Positions 1 to 6,590 are shown, numbered from the stretch's first letter. The stretch is DNA of 18,973 nt from JBIOYL01 sp044870185 (GCA_044870185.1 JBIOYL010000465.1:1-18973); one strand, 5' to 3'. Translations and numbers: made by a program. The notes: a model not told the origin generated them from the letters alone.

Positions 1-61
1 CTGGCAGCACCAGCCGTTGATCTTCCCCAACTACCGAGGCAAGCGCCTGGCGAGCTCTTGA
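1..61 (+). CDS. C-terminal end of an unidentified protein (partial, cut by window edge)
   Basis: An open frame beginning at base 2 gives about 19 residues, containing the segment PLIFPNYRGKRLASS, and ends at TGA 59-61. A strong hairpin follows about 24 bp later, which fits the end of a transcription unit. The fragment is too short for me to recognise a family. The only support is the open frame, its protein-like composition and the terminator behind it. It converges on sodN. Confidence 0.45.
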   Translation, partial: WQHQPLIFPNYRGKRLASS

Positions 62-84
62 GATCCACACCAGCATGCACGCAC

Positions 85-115
85 AAACGGCCGGCCCTCC
101 AGGGGCCGGCCGTTT
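85..115. terminator. Bidirectional intrinsic-type terminator hairpin
   Basis: A perfect 13-bp stem (85-97 pairing with 103-115) with a 5-base loop lies between the convergent ends of the partial + strand gene (stop 61) and sodN (stop 134). The stem is flanked by AAA on one side and TTT on the other, so either strand gives a GC-rich hairpin followed by a short U stretch. It probably serves both genes. Confidence 0.8.
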
Positions 116-133
116 CACGTGAACCAGATGGTC

Positions 134-538
134 TCAGCTCTTGGTCTTCTGGAAGACGCCGTCGATCTCGTCGATCAGCTCCAGGAGCTTCTGCGCATCG
201 GCCGGATCCACCGAGTGCTTGGCCTGGCCGGCCTGCTTGGTCGCCCTCCAGAACAGGTCATGGAGGTTCGGGAACTGCTCGAGGTGCTGCGGCTTGAAGT
301 AGTCCGTCCACAGCACCCACAGGTGATGCTTGACGAGCTCGGCGCGCTCCTCCTTGATGAACAGCGCGCGCGCCCTGAACTCCTCGTCGTCGGAGGCGTG
401 GTACTTCTCGACGATCTTGGCCACCGACTCGGCCTCGATGCGGGCCTGCGCCGGGTCGTACACCCCGCACGGCAGGTCGCAGTGCGCGGCGGCGACCCGG
501 GCGGGGGACAGCCATGCGATGAGTCGCTCGGCGATCAT
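134..538 (-). CDS. sodN: Nickel superoxide dismutase precursor (Ni-SOD, SodN)
   Basis: Converts superoxide to hydrogen peroxide and oxygen using a Ni(II)/Ni(III) centre. Residues 19-27 are HCDLPCGVY, the diagnostic nickel hook: after cleavage His becomes residue 1 and supplies the N-terminal amine and imidazole, and the two Cys supply thiolates. The next part (DPAQARIEAESV) and the KEERAELVKHH and LWTDYFKP segments are also typical. The product is 134 residues with an 18-residue leader, leaving a mature chain of about 116, the usual Ni-SOD size. I chose the ATG at 538 because the AGGGA at 547-551 lies about 8 bases upstream; the in-frame ATG at 544 would leave only 2. It is divergent from sodX, the protease that removes the leader. 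In streptomycetes such genes are induced by nickel through Nur; no Nur site was recognised here. Confidence 0.97.
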   Translation of the reverse strand: MIAERLIAWLSPARVAAAHCDLPCGVYDPAQARIEAESVAKIVEKYHASDDEEFRARALFIKEERAELVKHHLWVLWTDYFKPQHLEQFPNLHDLFWRATKQAGQAKHSVDPADAQKLLELIDEIDGVFQKTKS

Positions 539-651
539 GGGCATCGTCCCTTTCGAATGCGCGGGAGCGGCGGTTCCGACGGTACCATCCTCCTCCCCAC
601 GCGGCACGCCGGGTAATCCGGCTGCGACGACCGGATCGGAAAGGAGCGCGT
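539..651. promoter_or_regulatory. Divergent sodN/sodX promoter region with a small dyad
   Basis: This 113-bp gap must hold the promoters of both Ni-SOD genes. Around GGTACC (581-586) there are overlapping -10-like hexamers, TACCAT on + (583-588) and TACCGT on - (584-579), neither with a convincing -35. A perfect dyad GCCGG-GTAAT-CCGGC lies at 608-622, 30 bp ahead of the sodX start, and could bind a regulator. sodX has a clear ribosome site, AAAGGAG, at 640-646. Promoter and operator assignments are inference. Confidence 0.35.
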
Positions 652-1182
652 ATGCGGCGTCTCGGCCTGCTCGGCGTCGCGTTGCCGGCGGCCGTCCTGG
701 CGGCCGCCCTCGCCGCCGCCGAGGCGGCGCGTCGGGCCCGGCTCGAGCCCGTGCTCGTCCAGGGCGGCAGCATGCGCCCGACCCTGCAGCCGGGCGACCG
801 GATCGCCGTGTCGCCGCTGGACGGCCCGCCCCGCCGGGGTGCGCTGGTCCTGGTCCGGCCCCCGGGCGGGCAGCCGGCCGAGGTCGTCAAGCGCGTCGTC
901 GGGCTGCCCGGTGAGCACGTGCGGATCGCCCGCGGGCGGCTCGAGGTGGACGGGCTGCCGCTGCCCGAGCCCTACCTGCACGGCCGGCCGGCGAGCGCGC
1001 ACGACCACGAGCTCCGCCTCGGCCCCGGCGAGTACCTGGTGCTCGGCGACCACCGCCTCGCCAGCACCGACGGGCGGTCCTTCGGCCCGGTCCGGGCCGA
1101 CCAGCTCACCGGCCTGGTCCGCTTCGCCTACTGGCCGCCGCGCCGGCTCGCCCGCTCCTGCCAGCAGGTGCCCGACCGCTAG
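652..1182 (+). CDS. sodX: Nickel-type superoxide dismutase maturation protease (SodX, signal peptidase I-like)
   Basis: A 176-residue S26-family peptidase expected to cut the Ni-SOD leader so that His1 and Cys2 can bind nickel. There is a hydrophobic N-terminal segment at about residues 5-26. Box B is GGSMRPTLQPGDR with the catalytic Ser at residue 40. Box D is VVKRVVGLPGE with the general-base Lys at residue 80. Box E is YLVLGDHRLASTDGRSFGPV. The short length, without the large insertions of housekeeping signal peptidases, matches SodX. An AAAGGAG sits 5 bases before the ATG. It is divergent from and adjacent to sodN, as in actinobacteria and cyanobacteria, which supports the specific rather than general peptidase role. 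Confidence 0.93.
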   Translation: MRRLGLLGVALPAAVLAAALAAAEAARRARLEPVLVQGGSMRPTLQPGDRIAVSPLDGPPRRGALVLVRPPGGQPAEVVKRVVGLPGEHVRIARGRLEVDGLPLPEPYLHGRPASAHDHELRLGPGEYLVLGDHRLASTDGRSFGPVRADQLTGLVRFAYWPPRRLARSCQQVPDR

Positions 1183-1213
1183 AAGATGACCGATGGGACC
1201 GGCCCGCTCCCGA

Positions 1214-1259
1214 TAGGATTCGCCGCGTCCGGAGCGTCGTGTGTCCCGGCAGGAGGAGG
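1214..1259 (+). promoter_or_regulatory. -10-like element and strong ribosome site for the epimerase-like gene
   Basis: TAGGAT at 1214-1219 matches the actinobacterial -10 pattern TANNNT, with no clear -35. It is followed by AGGAGGAGG at 1251-1259. That ribosome site sits 7 bases before the GTG at 1267 and decides that start over the upstream in-frame ATG at 1186, which has no ribosome site and would add 27 non-homologous residues. Confidence 0.5.
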
Positions 1260-1266
1260 CCGAAGC

Positions 1267-2211
1267 GTGCTCGTAGTGGTCGCCGGCGGTGCCGGCTTCC
1301 TCGGCGCCAACCTGGTCGACCGCCTCCAGGCCGAAGGCGACGAGGTGGTGGTGGTCGACGACCTGTCGTCCGGCCAGCTGGCCAACCTGACCGAGGCCCG
1401 CCGCCGGGGCGGGGTGCGCTTCCACCGGATGGACGTGTCGCAGGGGGGCCTTGCGACCCTGGCCGAGCGGGTCCGGGCCGACGCGTGGGTGCACCTGGCC
1501 ACCGCCACCGACCCGGTCCGGGCCTGGAGCGAGCCGACCGCCCACGCGCGCACCCTGGTCGCCGGGGCGGTCGAGCTCCTGCGGGCCGCCGCCGCCGGCG
1601 GGGCCCGGGTGGTGCTCGCCTCCTCGGCCGCCTACCTGTACCCGGGGCGGCACACCGGGCTGAGCTCGGCTGGCGACGAGCCGCGGCCGCTGCATCCCCT
1701 CGGCGCCGGCCTGGCCGCGGTCGAGGTGTACGCGGCGGCCTGGGCCGCCCGGGGCCTGGAGCTGACCACCGTGGTGCTCGGCACCGTGTACGGGCCCCGG
1801 CAGGACCCGCTCGGGCCGGGTCTGGTCGCCCGGGCCGCCTGGTCGATGCTGCAGGGCCGGGCACCGCTGGTGGAGGGCGACGGCCGCCAGTGCCGCGACT
1901 TCCTGTTCGTCGACGACGCCGTGGACGCGCTCGCCCGCGCGGTGCACGCCGGCAAGGCGGGCCGGGTGCTCGCCGGGACGGGCACGGCCACCTCCGTGCT
2001 CGACGTGGTCGAGCGGCTGGCCGCCCGGGTCGGCTGGTCGGGGGAGCCGGAGTGGGGGCCGCCGCGTCCGGGCGACCCGCGCCGTTCGGCGCTCGACTCG
2101 GCCCTCGCCGGCGAGCTGCTCGGCTGGCGGCCGTGGACGACGCTCGACGAGGGACTGTCGCTCAGCATGGACTGGCTCGCCGCCCGCCTGCCCAGGTCCT
2201 CCGCTTCCTGA
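1267..2211 (+). CDS. NAD-dependent epimerase/dehydratase-like protein (extended SDR) lacking the catalytic Tyr and Lys
   Basis: About 314 residues from the GTG start. The N-terminus has a Rossmann strand and the GGAGFLG dinucleotide motif (residues 7-13). An acidic VVVDDLSSGQ follows strand 2, as in GalE/RmlB-type sugar-nucleotide enzymes. The VLASSAAY, TVYGPRQDP and GDGRQCRDFLFVDDAVDAL segments are also family hallmarks. At the active site the expected P-Y-x-x-S-K reads P-L-G-A-G-L (bases 1696-1713): the catalytic Tyr is Leu145 and the Lys is Leu149, while the Ser region is kept. It may therefore be a nucleotide-binding or regulatory protein, or use unusual chemistry. It follows sodX after 84 bp but appears to have its own promoter and start signals. 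Substrate unknown. Confidence 0.85.
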   Translation: MLVVVAGGAGFLGANLVDRLQAEGDEVVVVDDLSSGQLANLTEARRRGGVRFHRMDVSQGGLATLAERVRADAWVHLATATDPVRAWSEPTAHARTLVAGAVELLRAAAAGGARVVLASSAAYLYPGRHTGLSSAGDEPRPLHPLGAGLAAVEVYAAAWAARGLELTTVVLGTVYGPRQDPLGPGLVARAAWSMLQGRAPLVEGDGRQCRDFLFVDDAVDALARAVHAGKAGRVLAGTGTATSVLDVVERLAARVGWSGEPEWGPPRPGDPRRSALDSALAGELLGWRPWTTLDEGLSLSMDWLAARLPRSSAS

Positions 2212-2268
2212 AGCCGCCGGGCGGTGCCGCCGCGACGGCAGCCGGCCCCCCGGGCAGGCCCGCCGCCG

Positions 2269-2913
2269 CTACAGGAGCCGGCGGATCACCCGCACCGTCG
2301 GCGGCTCGTCCCCGGTGGGCGGCTCGTCGTCTTCGGCCGGGGGCTCGTCGTCCCCGGCGTCTTCGGGCCGTCCCGCCCCGGCCAGGACCAGCCCTTGCAG
2401 CAGCAGGAACAGCCCGGCGTAGACCGCGGCGTCACCGACGCTGGCCACCGTCTGCGGCAGCGCGAAGCGGTCGTCGAGCAACCACAGCAGGGTGGCCTTG
2501 TTCTCCAGGATGTGGTAGGCGTCCGGGCGCTCCCCCCGGGCGACGGGCGCGCTCAGGTGCGCCCGCTCCAGCGCCGCCCGCGGCGCCGGCATGCCGGCGT
2601 TGGCGACGATCACCACCAGGTTGACGAGCAGGCCCAGGGCCAGCAGCGGGACGCCGGGCAGGCGCATGTTGGCCCGGGCCGCCACGAGCAGGGCCAGGAT
2701 CGCGAGCACGGCGAGGATGGGTCCGAGGACCCGCAGGAACCTGCTGCCGGCCAGCAGCGGCGTGGGCAACAGGACCAGGACGACGAGCCCGGCGGCGGCG
2801 GCCGGCAGGAGCCGCACCGGCTCGGCGCGCAGGTTCGCGACCGAGCCACCCCGCAGGATCCCGACGAGCACGCCCGCACCGGCGGCGAGCAGGACGGCGA
2901 GGATGTCGCCCAA
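2269..2913 (-). CDS. DUF5317-type integral membrane protein
   Basis: A 214-residue membrane protein of unknown function. About five hydrophobic helices can be seen (roughly residues 3-20, 34-54, 58-79, 86-106 and 158-178). Between helices four and five is a conserved-looking loop with NAGMPAPRAAL and YHILENKATLLWLLDDRFALP. The last 35 residues are a soluble Pro/Asp/Glu-rich tail. The loop and the N-AGMP signature recall the DUF5317 family of actinobacteria and related phyla; that assignment is from memory. The start is TTG at 2913, preceded 5 bases upstream by GGGAGG. It lies 47 bp behind whiB on the same strand and may be co-transcribed with it. Confidence 0.8.
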   Translation of the reverse strand: MGDILAVLLAAGAGVLVGILRGGSVANLRAEPVRLLPAAAAGLVVLVLLPTPLLAGSRFLRVLGPILAVLAILALLVAARANMRLPGVPLLALGLLVNLVVIVANAGMPAPRAALERAHLSAPVARGERPDAYHILENKATLLWLLDDRFALPQTVASVGDAAVYAGLFLLLQGLVLAGAGRPEDAGDDEPPAEDDEPPTGDEPPTVRVIRRLL

Positions 2914-2960
2914 GGTGGCCTCCCTCGAGACGTGGCCCTTTTGGCCTCAGGCCGGCGTGC

Positions 2961-3209
2961 TCAGGCGATGCGCACCCTGCGGCGTTGGCCGCGCCGCAGC
3001 GCGCGGCGCTCCTCCTCGGACAGGCCGCCCCAGACACCGGCGTCCTGCGCGGTGTCCAGCGCCCACTGCAGACATGCCTGGCGCACCTCGCACAGCGCGC
3101 AGATCGCCTTGGCCGCCTGGACCTGCGTCTCAGCCGGACCCGTGGTCCCAACCGGGAAGAACAGCTCGGGGTCGACGTCGCGACAGCGGGCACGATGGCG
3201 CCAATCCAT
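2961..3209 (-). CDS. whiB1: WhiB1/WblE-type iron-sulfur transcriptional regulator
   Basis: An 82-residue WhiB-like protein, a [4Fe-4S] cluster-binding regulator that in actinobacteria acts with the principal sigma factor and senses NO or redox state. The four cluster cysteines are at 9, 37, 40 and 46, the same spacing as M. tuberculosis WhiB1. The beta-turn motif GVWGGLSEEER and a basic C-terminal tail (RRALRRGQRRR) follow. The N-terminus MDWRHRARCRD and the DPELFFPVG segment point to the WhiB1/WblE subgroup rather than WhiB2, 3 or 7. I chose the ATG at 3209 because GAGG lies 6 bases upstream; the ATG at 3215 abuts it. It has its own promoter about 100 bp upstream and a DUF5317 gene behind it. 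Confidence 0.95.
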   Translation of the reverse strand: MDWRHRARCRDVDPELFFPVGTTGPAETQVQAAKAICALCEVRQACLQWALDTAQDAGVWGGLSEEERRALRRGQRRRVRIA

Positions 3210-3310
3210 GGACATCCTCGCTTTCTTGCGTGCGGGCCCCCGGGGGGAAGGGCCGAGGTCATCGAGAGCCCGTGCGGGTGCGCTCGTACGCCTCGATGCA
3301 AAGCGCGGTG

Positions 3311-3339
3311 AGTCTAAGCCGTCACCACGGTGAAGGGAA
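3311..3339 (-). promoter_or_regulatory. Putative whiB promoter with a dyad in the spacer
   Basis: On the - strand TAGACT (3316-3311) fits a -10 hexamer, and 17 bp upstream lies TTCCCT (3339-3334) as a weak -35. The spacer holds the inverted repeat TCACC-GT-GGTGA (3333-3322), a good position for a repressor or a CRP-like factor. The predicted leader is about 95 bases and contains CCCCCGGGGG (3237-3246) close to the start codon, which could form structure. Confidence 0.45.
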
Positions 3340-3428
3340 GGAATCTGCGGAGGATTACGGAGGCGATTTGCGGCGTCCTGCCCAGGTCGGCTCCGGCTGG
3401 TTCCCGGCGCCCCGGAAACCGGAACGCC

Positions 3429-3434
3429 TAGGAT
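3429..3434 (+). promoter_or_regulatory. -10 element of a leaderless promoter (phosphodiesterase gene)
   Basis: TAGGAT ends 7 bases before the ATG at 3442, so transcription would start at or next to the initiation codon. No -35 and no good Shine-Dalgarno is present. Confidence 0.5.
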
Positions 3435-3441
3435 CGCTGCG

Positions 3442-4254
3442 ATGGCATCCCTGGTCCACCGGCCGCCGAGCCCCGACAGCGCGGCCGAGGTGCGCATCCT
3501 CGGCCACCGCGGCGCGCGCCTGGCCGCGCCGGAGAACACGATCCCCGCCTTCCGGGCCGCCCTCACCGAGGGCGCGGACGGCGTGGAGCTCGACGTGCGG
3601 GCGACCGCCGACGCGGCGCTGGTCTGCCTGCACGACGGCGGGCTCGGACGCACCACGAACGGCAGCGGTCCGGTCCGCGACCAGCGGCTGGCCGTCGTGC
3701 GCGGGCTCGACGCCGGCGCCTGCTTCGCCCGCGCCGGCGGCTACCCGTTCCGCGGGCGGGGGGTGCGGGTGCCCACCCTGGTCGAGGCGCTGGACGCGGT
3801 GCCGCCCCCGGCGCTGGTCGACATCGAGGTGAAGGTGCGCGGTGAGGGCCCGCAGGGCCCCCAGCAGGTCGCCGAGCGGCTTGCCGCCGTCCTGGACGGC
3901 CGCGCCGACCACGACCGCCTGCTGGTCTCCTCGTTCTCGCGCCGGGTCGCCGCCGCCGCCGCGCAGGCCCTGCCCGCGGTACGGGTGGGGCTGGTGAGCT
4001 CGGGGCTGGTGCCGCTCGGCCGCGCGCTGCGGGCGGCGCAGGCGGCCGGCTGCTCGGTGCTGGTCGCCCAGGCACCCGCCTACTTCGGCCCCAAGGCGCG
4101 GGCGGCCGCCGCGCGGGCGCTGGCCGACGGCGTCGAGCTGGCCGCCTGGACGGTGGATGACCCGGTGACGGTGTGGCGCCTGGCCGAGCTCGGCGTCCAC
4201 ATCGTGGTGAGCGATCAGCCCGGTCGGCTGCGGCGGCTGCTGCGCGGCGGGTAG
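3442..4254 (+). CDS. Glycerophosphodiester phosphodiesterase (GDPD family)
   Basis: A 270-residue TIM-barrel phosphodiesterase expected to hydrolyse glycerophosphodiesters from deacylated phospholipids to glycerol-3-phosphate and an alcohol. Active-site motifs are in order: GHRGAR (catalytic His22, Arg23), PENT (31-33), the metal ligands in VELDVR (Glu49, Asp51), LHD (catalytic His64) and VDIEVK. LLVSSF and the final VHIVVSDQPGRL match the usual barrel end. No signal peptide is seen, so it is probably cytoplasmic like UgpQ. A -10 hexamer ends 7 bases before the ATG, suggesting a leaderless mRNA. Its last 40 bases overlap, antisense, the end of the lipid-kinase gene. Confidence 0.93.
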   Translation: MASLVHRPPSPDSAAEVRILGHRGARLAAPENTIPAFRAALTEGADGVELDVRATADAALVCLHDGGLGRTTNGSGPVRDQRLAVVRGLDAGACFARAGGYPFRGRGVRVPTLVEALDAVPPPALVDIEVKVRGEGPQGPQQVAERLAAVLDGRADHDRLLVSSFSRRVAAAAAQALPAVRVGLVSSGLVPLGRALRAAQAAGCSVLVAQAPAYFGPKARAAAARALADGVELAAWTVDDPVTVWRLAELGVHIVVSDQPGRLRRLLRGG

Positions 4255-5183
4255 GCCGGCCGGCGGCCGCCGCCCGGCGCGACCACGGTCAGCACGCCCG
4301 GCAGGGACTCCACCAGCACCGAGGTACGGTCGCCGAGGTACTCCCCGTCGAGCTGGAAGGCGAGCGGCACGTCCGCCTGCAGCCGGAAGCGGGTCTCGTC
4401 GTGGTGGACGGGCAGCTCGGGATAGCCGGAGCGGGGACGGCTGGACAGCATGCCGGCCACCGCCCGCAGCAGCGGGGCGGTCGCCATGGTCTGCCCGACG
4501 AGCAGGTCCAGGCCGCCCTCGAAGGTCGCCTGGGGGGTGGGCCGAAACGGCCGCGGCCCGAGATAGGTGTAGGGGTCGCCGTTGCCGACCAGCGCGAAGA
4601 AGCCACCGACGCCGGGCCGGCCGTCGAGGAAGTGGACCGACAGGTGCGGGGTGGCCCGGTCGTAGGCGACGAACAGGGTGCGCAGGCCGGCGGCGACCCA
4701 GGCGTGGTCGCCGTAGAGCTGGCGGGCGCGCCGGCGCCGCTCGACCTCACGCACGATGGCCCCGTCCAGCCCGAGGCCGGCGCTGAACGTGAACCGCCGC
4801 CCGTCGGCGCGGCCGAGCGAGATGCGCCGCTGCGCCCCGCTGTCCAGCAGCTCGACCACCAGGGCGCCGGACCGTACGGGGTCGTGCGGCATCCCCATGG
4901 CCCGGGCGAGCACGTTGGTCTTGCCTCCGGCCAGCAGCGCGATCGGGACGTCGGGTCCGTCCAGCCCGTTCACGACCTCGTTGACGGTCCCGTCGCCGCC
5001 CATGACCGCGACCAGCTCGGCGCCGTCGGCCACGGCCCGCCGGGTCAGCCCGGTCGCCTCCCCGGGCTGCGAGGTGGCGACCAGGTCGAGCTTGTGCCGG
5101 GCCGACAGGATCGCGGCGACCTGATCGCGTTTGCGGGCGCTGAAGCCGGTCGCCAGCGGGTTGACCACCAGGGCGACGAGCAT
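4215..5183 (-). CDS. Diacylglycerol/lipid kinase family protein (DagK/YegS-like)
   Basis: A 322-residue soluble lipid kinase expected to phosphorylate diacylglycerol or a related lipid with ATP. The catalytic signature GGDGTVNEV is at residues 62-70, preceded by strands typical of the NAD-kinase-like fold. LLAGGKTNVLARAMGMP (84-100) corresponds to the GGSTN-type second loop, and FSAGLGLDGAIV starts the second domain. The C-terminal domain keeps LDGEYLGD. It starts 2 bp after the sigF stop and is the third gene of the usfX-sigF-dagK operon, so it is probably under stress control. The final 20 Arg/Pro-rich residues lie in the overlap with the convergent phosphodiesterase gene and may be a drifted tail. 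True substrate unknown. Confidence 0.92.
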   Translation of the reverse strand: MLVALVVNPLATGFSARKRDQVAAILSARHKLDLVATSQPGEATGLTRRAVADGAELVAVMGGDGTVNEVVNGLDGPDVPIALLAGGKTNVLARAMGMPHDPVRSGALVVELLDSGAQRRISLGRADGRRFTFSAGLGLDGAIVREVERRRRARQLYGDHAWVAAGLRTLFVAYDRATPHLSVHFLDGRPGVGGFFALVGNGDPYTYLGPRPFRPTPQATFEGGLDLLVGQTMATAPLLRAVAGMLSSRPRSGYPELPVHHDETRFRLQADVPLAFQLDGEYLGDRTSVLVESLPGVLTVVAPGGGRRPAYPPRSSRRSRPG

Positions 5184-5185
5184 GG

Positions 5186-6061
5186 TCAGCCCGCCTCGCC
5201 CTCCTGGAGCCCGGCGCGCAGGATCCCGAGCGTGCGGTTGAGCAGGCGGGAGACGTGCATCTGGGAGATGCCCAGGCGCGCCGCGATCTGCGACTGCGTC
5301 ATCCCGCGGAAGAACCGCAGGTACAGGATGCGGCGCTCGCGCTCGGGCAGCTCGGCGATCAGCGGGCCGAGGGCGGCCCGGTACTCGAGGGCGTCCAGGC
5401 TGTCATCCTCGGTGCCGATGTGCTCGCTCACGGCCGGAGCGTCGTCGCCGCCGGCCGGCGCGTCCAGCGAGACGACGGCGTAGGCGTTGGAGGTGTCCAG
5501 GCCCTCGAGCACCTCCTCCGCCGACAGGTGCACCGTGGCCGCGATCTCGGCGATGGTGGGGGAGCGCCCGATCTGCTGGGACAGCTCGGCGATCGCCTTG
5601 TTGAGCGACAGGTTCAGCTCCTGCAGGCGGCGCGGGACGCGCACGGCCCAGCCCTTGTCGCGGAAGTGCCGCTTGAGCTCGCCCACGATCGTGGGGGTGG
5701 CATAGGTCGAGAACTCCACCTCCCGGTCCAGGTCGAAGCGGTCGATGGCCTTCAGCAGGCCGATCGTGCCGACCTGGATGAGGTCCTCGAGCGGCTCCCC
5801 ACGGTTGCGGAACCGCCGCGCCAGGTACTCGACCAGCGGCAGGTGGATGCCCACGAGCTGCTCGCGCAGCTCGGGCGAGCGGCCCTCGACGAAGCGCTGG
5901 AACAGCTCCCTGGCACGGGTCCGGTCCACACCGTGCTCACCCGCGGCCGGCGCGGGCAGGTCCTCGGCGGCCGGCGCGGGCAGGTCCTCTGGGAGCCGCG
6001 CCGGCGGCTCGTCGGCGTCGTCCGGCCCGTCACGGGCCCGGGAGGGGCCAGGGCCGGTCAC
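5186..6061 (-). CDS. sigF: SigF/SigB-family stress RNA polymerase sigma factor
   Basis: A 291-residue group 3 sigma factor. Region 2 is at about residues 62-135 and includes DLIQVGTIGLLKAIDRFD and FSTYATPTIVGELKRHFRD, the SigB/F/G hallmark. Region 3 (about 140-200) begins VRVPRRLQEL. Region 4 (about 235-285) has the helix-turn-helix MTQSQIAARLGISQMHVSRLL. The start is the GTG at 6061, which overlaps the usfX stop as GTGA and implies translational coupling; no other ribosome site is seen. About 45 N-terminal residues are Pro/Ala/Glu-rich and include an exact 8-residue tandem repeat (EDLPAPAA, 25-40). Activity is probably held by the upstream anti-sigma factor. No anti-anti-sigma gene lies in the window. 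Confidence 0.94.
   Translation of the reverse strand: MTGPGPSRARDGPDDADEPPARLPEDLPAPAAEDLPAPAAGEHGVDRTRARELFQRFVEGRSPELREQLVGIHLPLVEYLARRFRNRGEPLEDLIQVGTIGLLKAIDRFDLDREVEFSTYATPTIVGELKRHFRDKGWAVRVPRRLQELNLSLNKAIAELSQQIGRSPTIAEIAATVHLSAEEVLEGLDTSNAYAVVSLDAPAGGDDAPAVSEHIGTEDDSLDALEYRAALGPLIAELPERERRILYLRFFRGMTQSQIAARLGISQMHVSRLLNRTLGILRAGLQEGEAG
5942..5989 (-). repeat. 24-bp tandem duplication inside sigF
   Basis: Two adjacent near-identical 24-bp units (5989-5966 and 5965-5942) encode EDLPAPAA twice. The repeat keeps frame and lies in the disordered N-terminal extension, so it probably arose by slippage and is tolerated. Confidence 0.8.
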
Positions 6062-6435
6062 GGCCGCCCGCCCAGCTTGCGGAAGACCAGGTGCAGGCCG
6101 TCCGGCCCGGCCCGTTCGCTGATCTCGTCGGTCAAGGCGGTCAGGATCTGCCAGGCGAAGGTGTCGTGGGCGAGCGGCTCGCCGCGGTCGTCGGCCTGGA
6201 TCCACGCCTCCACCTGCAGGCCCGAGTCCTCCAGCTGGTAGGCGACCTGCAGCCGGGTGGCGCTGCCCCGGCGGACCAGGAGCTGGGTGCAGGCCTCGTC
6301 GACGGCGATGCGCAGGTCGTCGATCTCCTCGTAGGTGAAGTGGAGCTGGGCGGCCAGGCCGGTCGCGGCCGCGCGCAGCACCGACAGGTACTCACCGGAC
6401 GCGGGGATCTCGATGGACAGGACGGGGCTGGGCAT
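6058..6435 (-). CDS. usfX: Anti-sigma-F factor, UsfX/RsbW-type
   Basis: A 125-residue GHKL-fold anti-sigma factor expected to bind and silence SigF. The segment DLRIAVDEACTQLL (about 40-53) is the N-box region. DTFAWQILTALTDEI (about 91-105) matches the corresponding part of M. tuberculosis UsfX as I recall it (SFSWHVLTALADDV). As in UsfX, the standard ATP-binding glycine boxes and the N-box Asn of RsbW/SpoIIAB are not visible (Gln here), so nucleotide binding may be atypical. AAGGAG lies 9 bases before the ATG at 6435. Its stop overlaps the sigF start. The leader region carries two 15-bp direct repeats. Partner-switch antagonists must be encoded elsewhere. Confidence 0.9.
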   Translation of the reverse strand: MPSPVLSIEIPASGEYLSVLRAAATGLAAQLHFTYEEIDDLRIAVDEACTQLLVRRGSATRLQVAYQLEDSGLQVEAWIQADDRGEPLAHDTFAWQILTALTDEISERAGPDGLHLVFRKLGGRP

Positions 6436-6526
6436 GGCCTACGGCTCCTTGCGCGGCAAAGACCTCGGTCGACCCGCCCGGCGACGCGGTGCGGGCCGCT
6501 ACCGGGCACGCGCTGGCGACTATCCA

Positions 6527-6569
6527 ATCGTGCCAGATGACGCGCATGCAACCGATCGTGCCAGATGAC
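6527..6569. repeat. Pair of 15-bp direct repeats upstream of usfX-sigF-dagK
   Basis: The sequence ATCGTGCCAGATGAC occurs exactly twice, at 6527-6541 and 6555-6569, with a 28-bp period (close to three helical turns minus a few bases) and similar flanks. It lies in the 155-bp gap between the exporter stop and the usfX start, about 92-134 bases before usfX. It is most likely a regulator-binding array for the stress operon. No clear -10/-35 pair or SigF-type promoter was found there. Confidence 0.6.
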
Positions 6570-6590
6570 CCGCGGGCTCCACCCGGCTCG

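Noticed and set aside
4756..6241. Several + strand open frames opposite dagK, sigF and usfX
   Set aside because: They are antisense shadows: their composition mirrors the real genes and they contain no recognisable motif.
6546..6563. A sigma-54-like -24/-12 site on the - strand (TGGCACG then TTGCAT) upstream of usfX
   Set aside because: GG and GC are separated by 11 rather than 10 bases, and actinobacteria generally lack sigma-54. The resemblance comes from the direct repeat.
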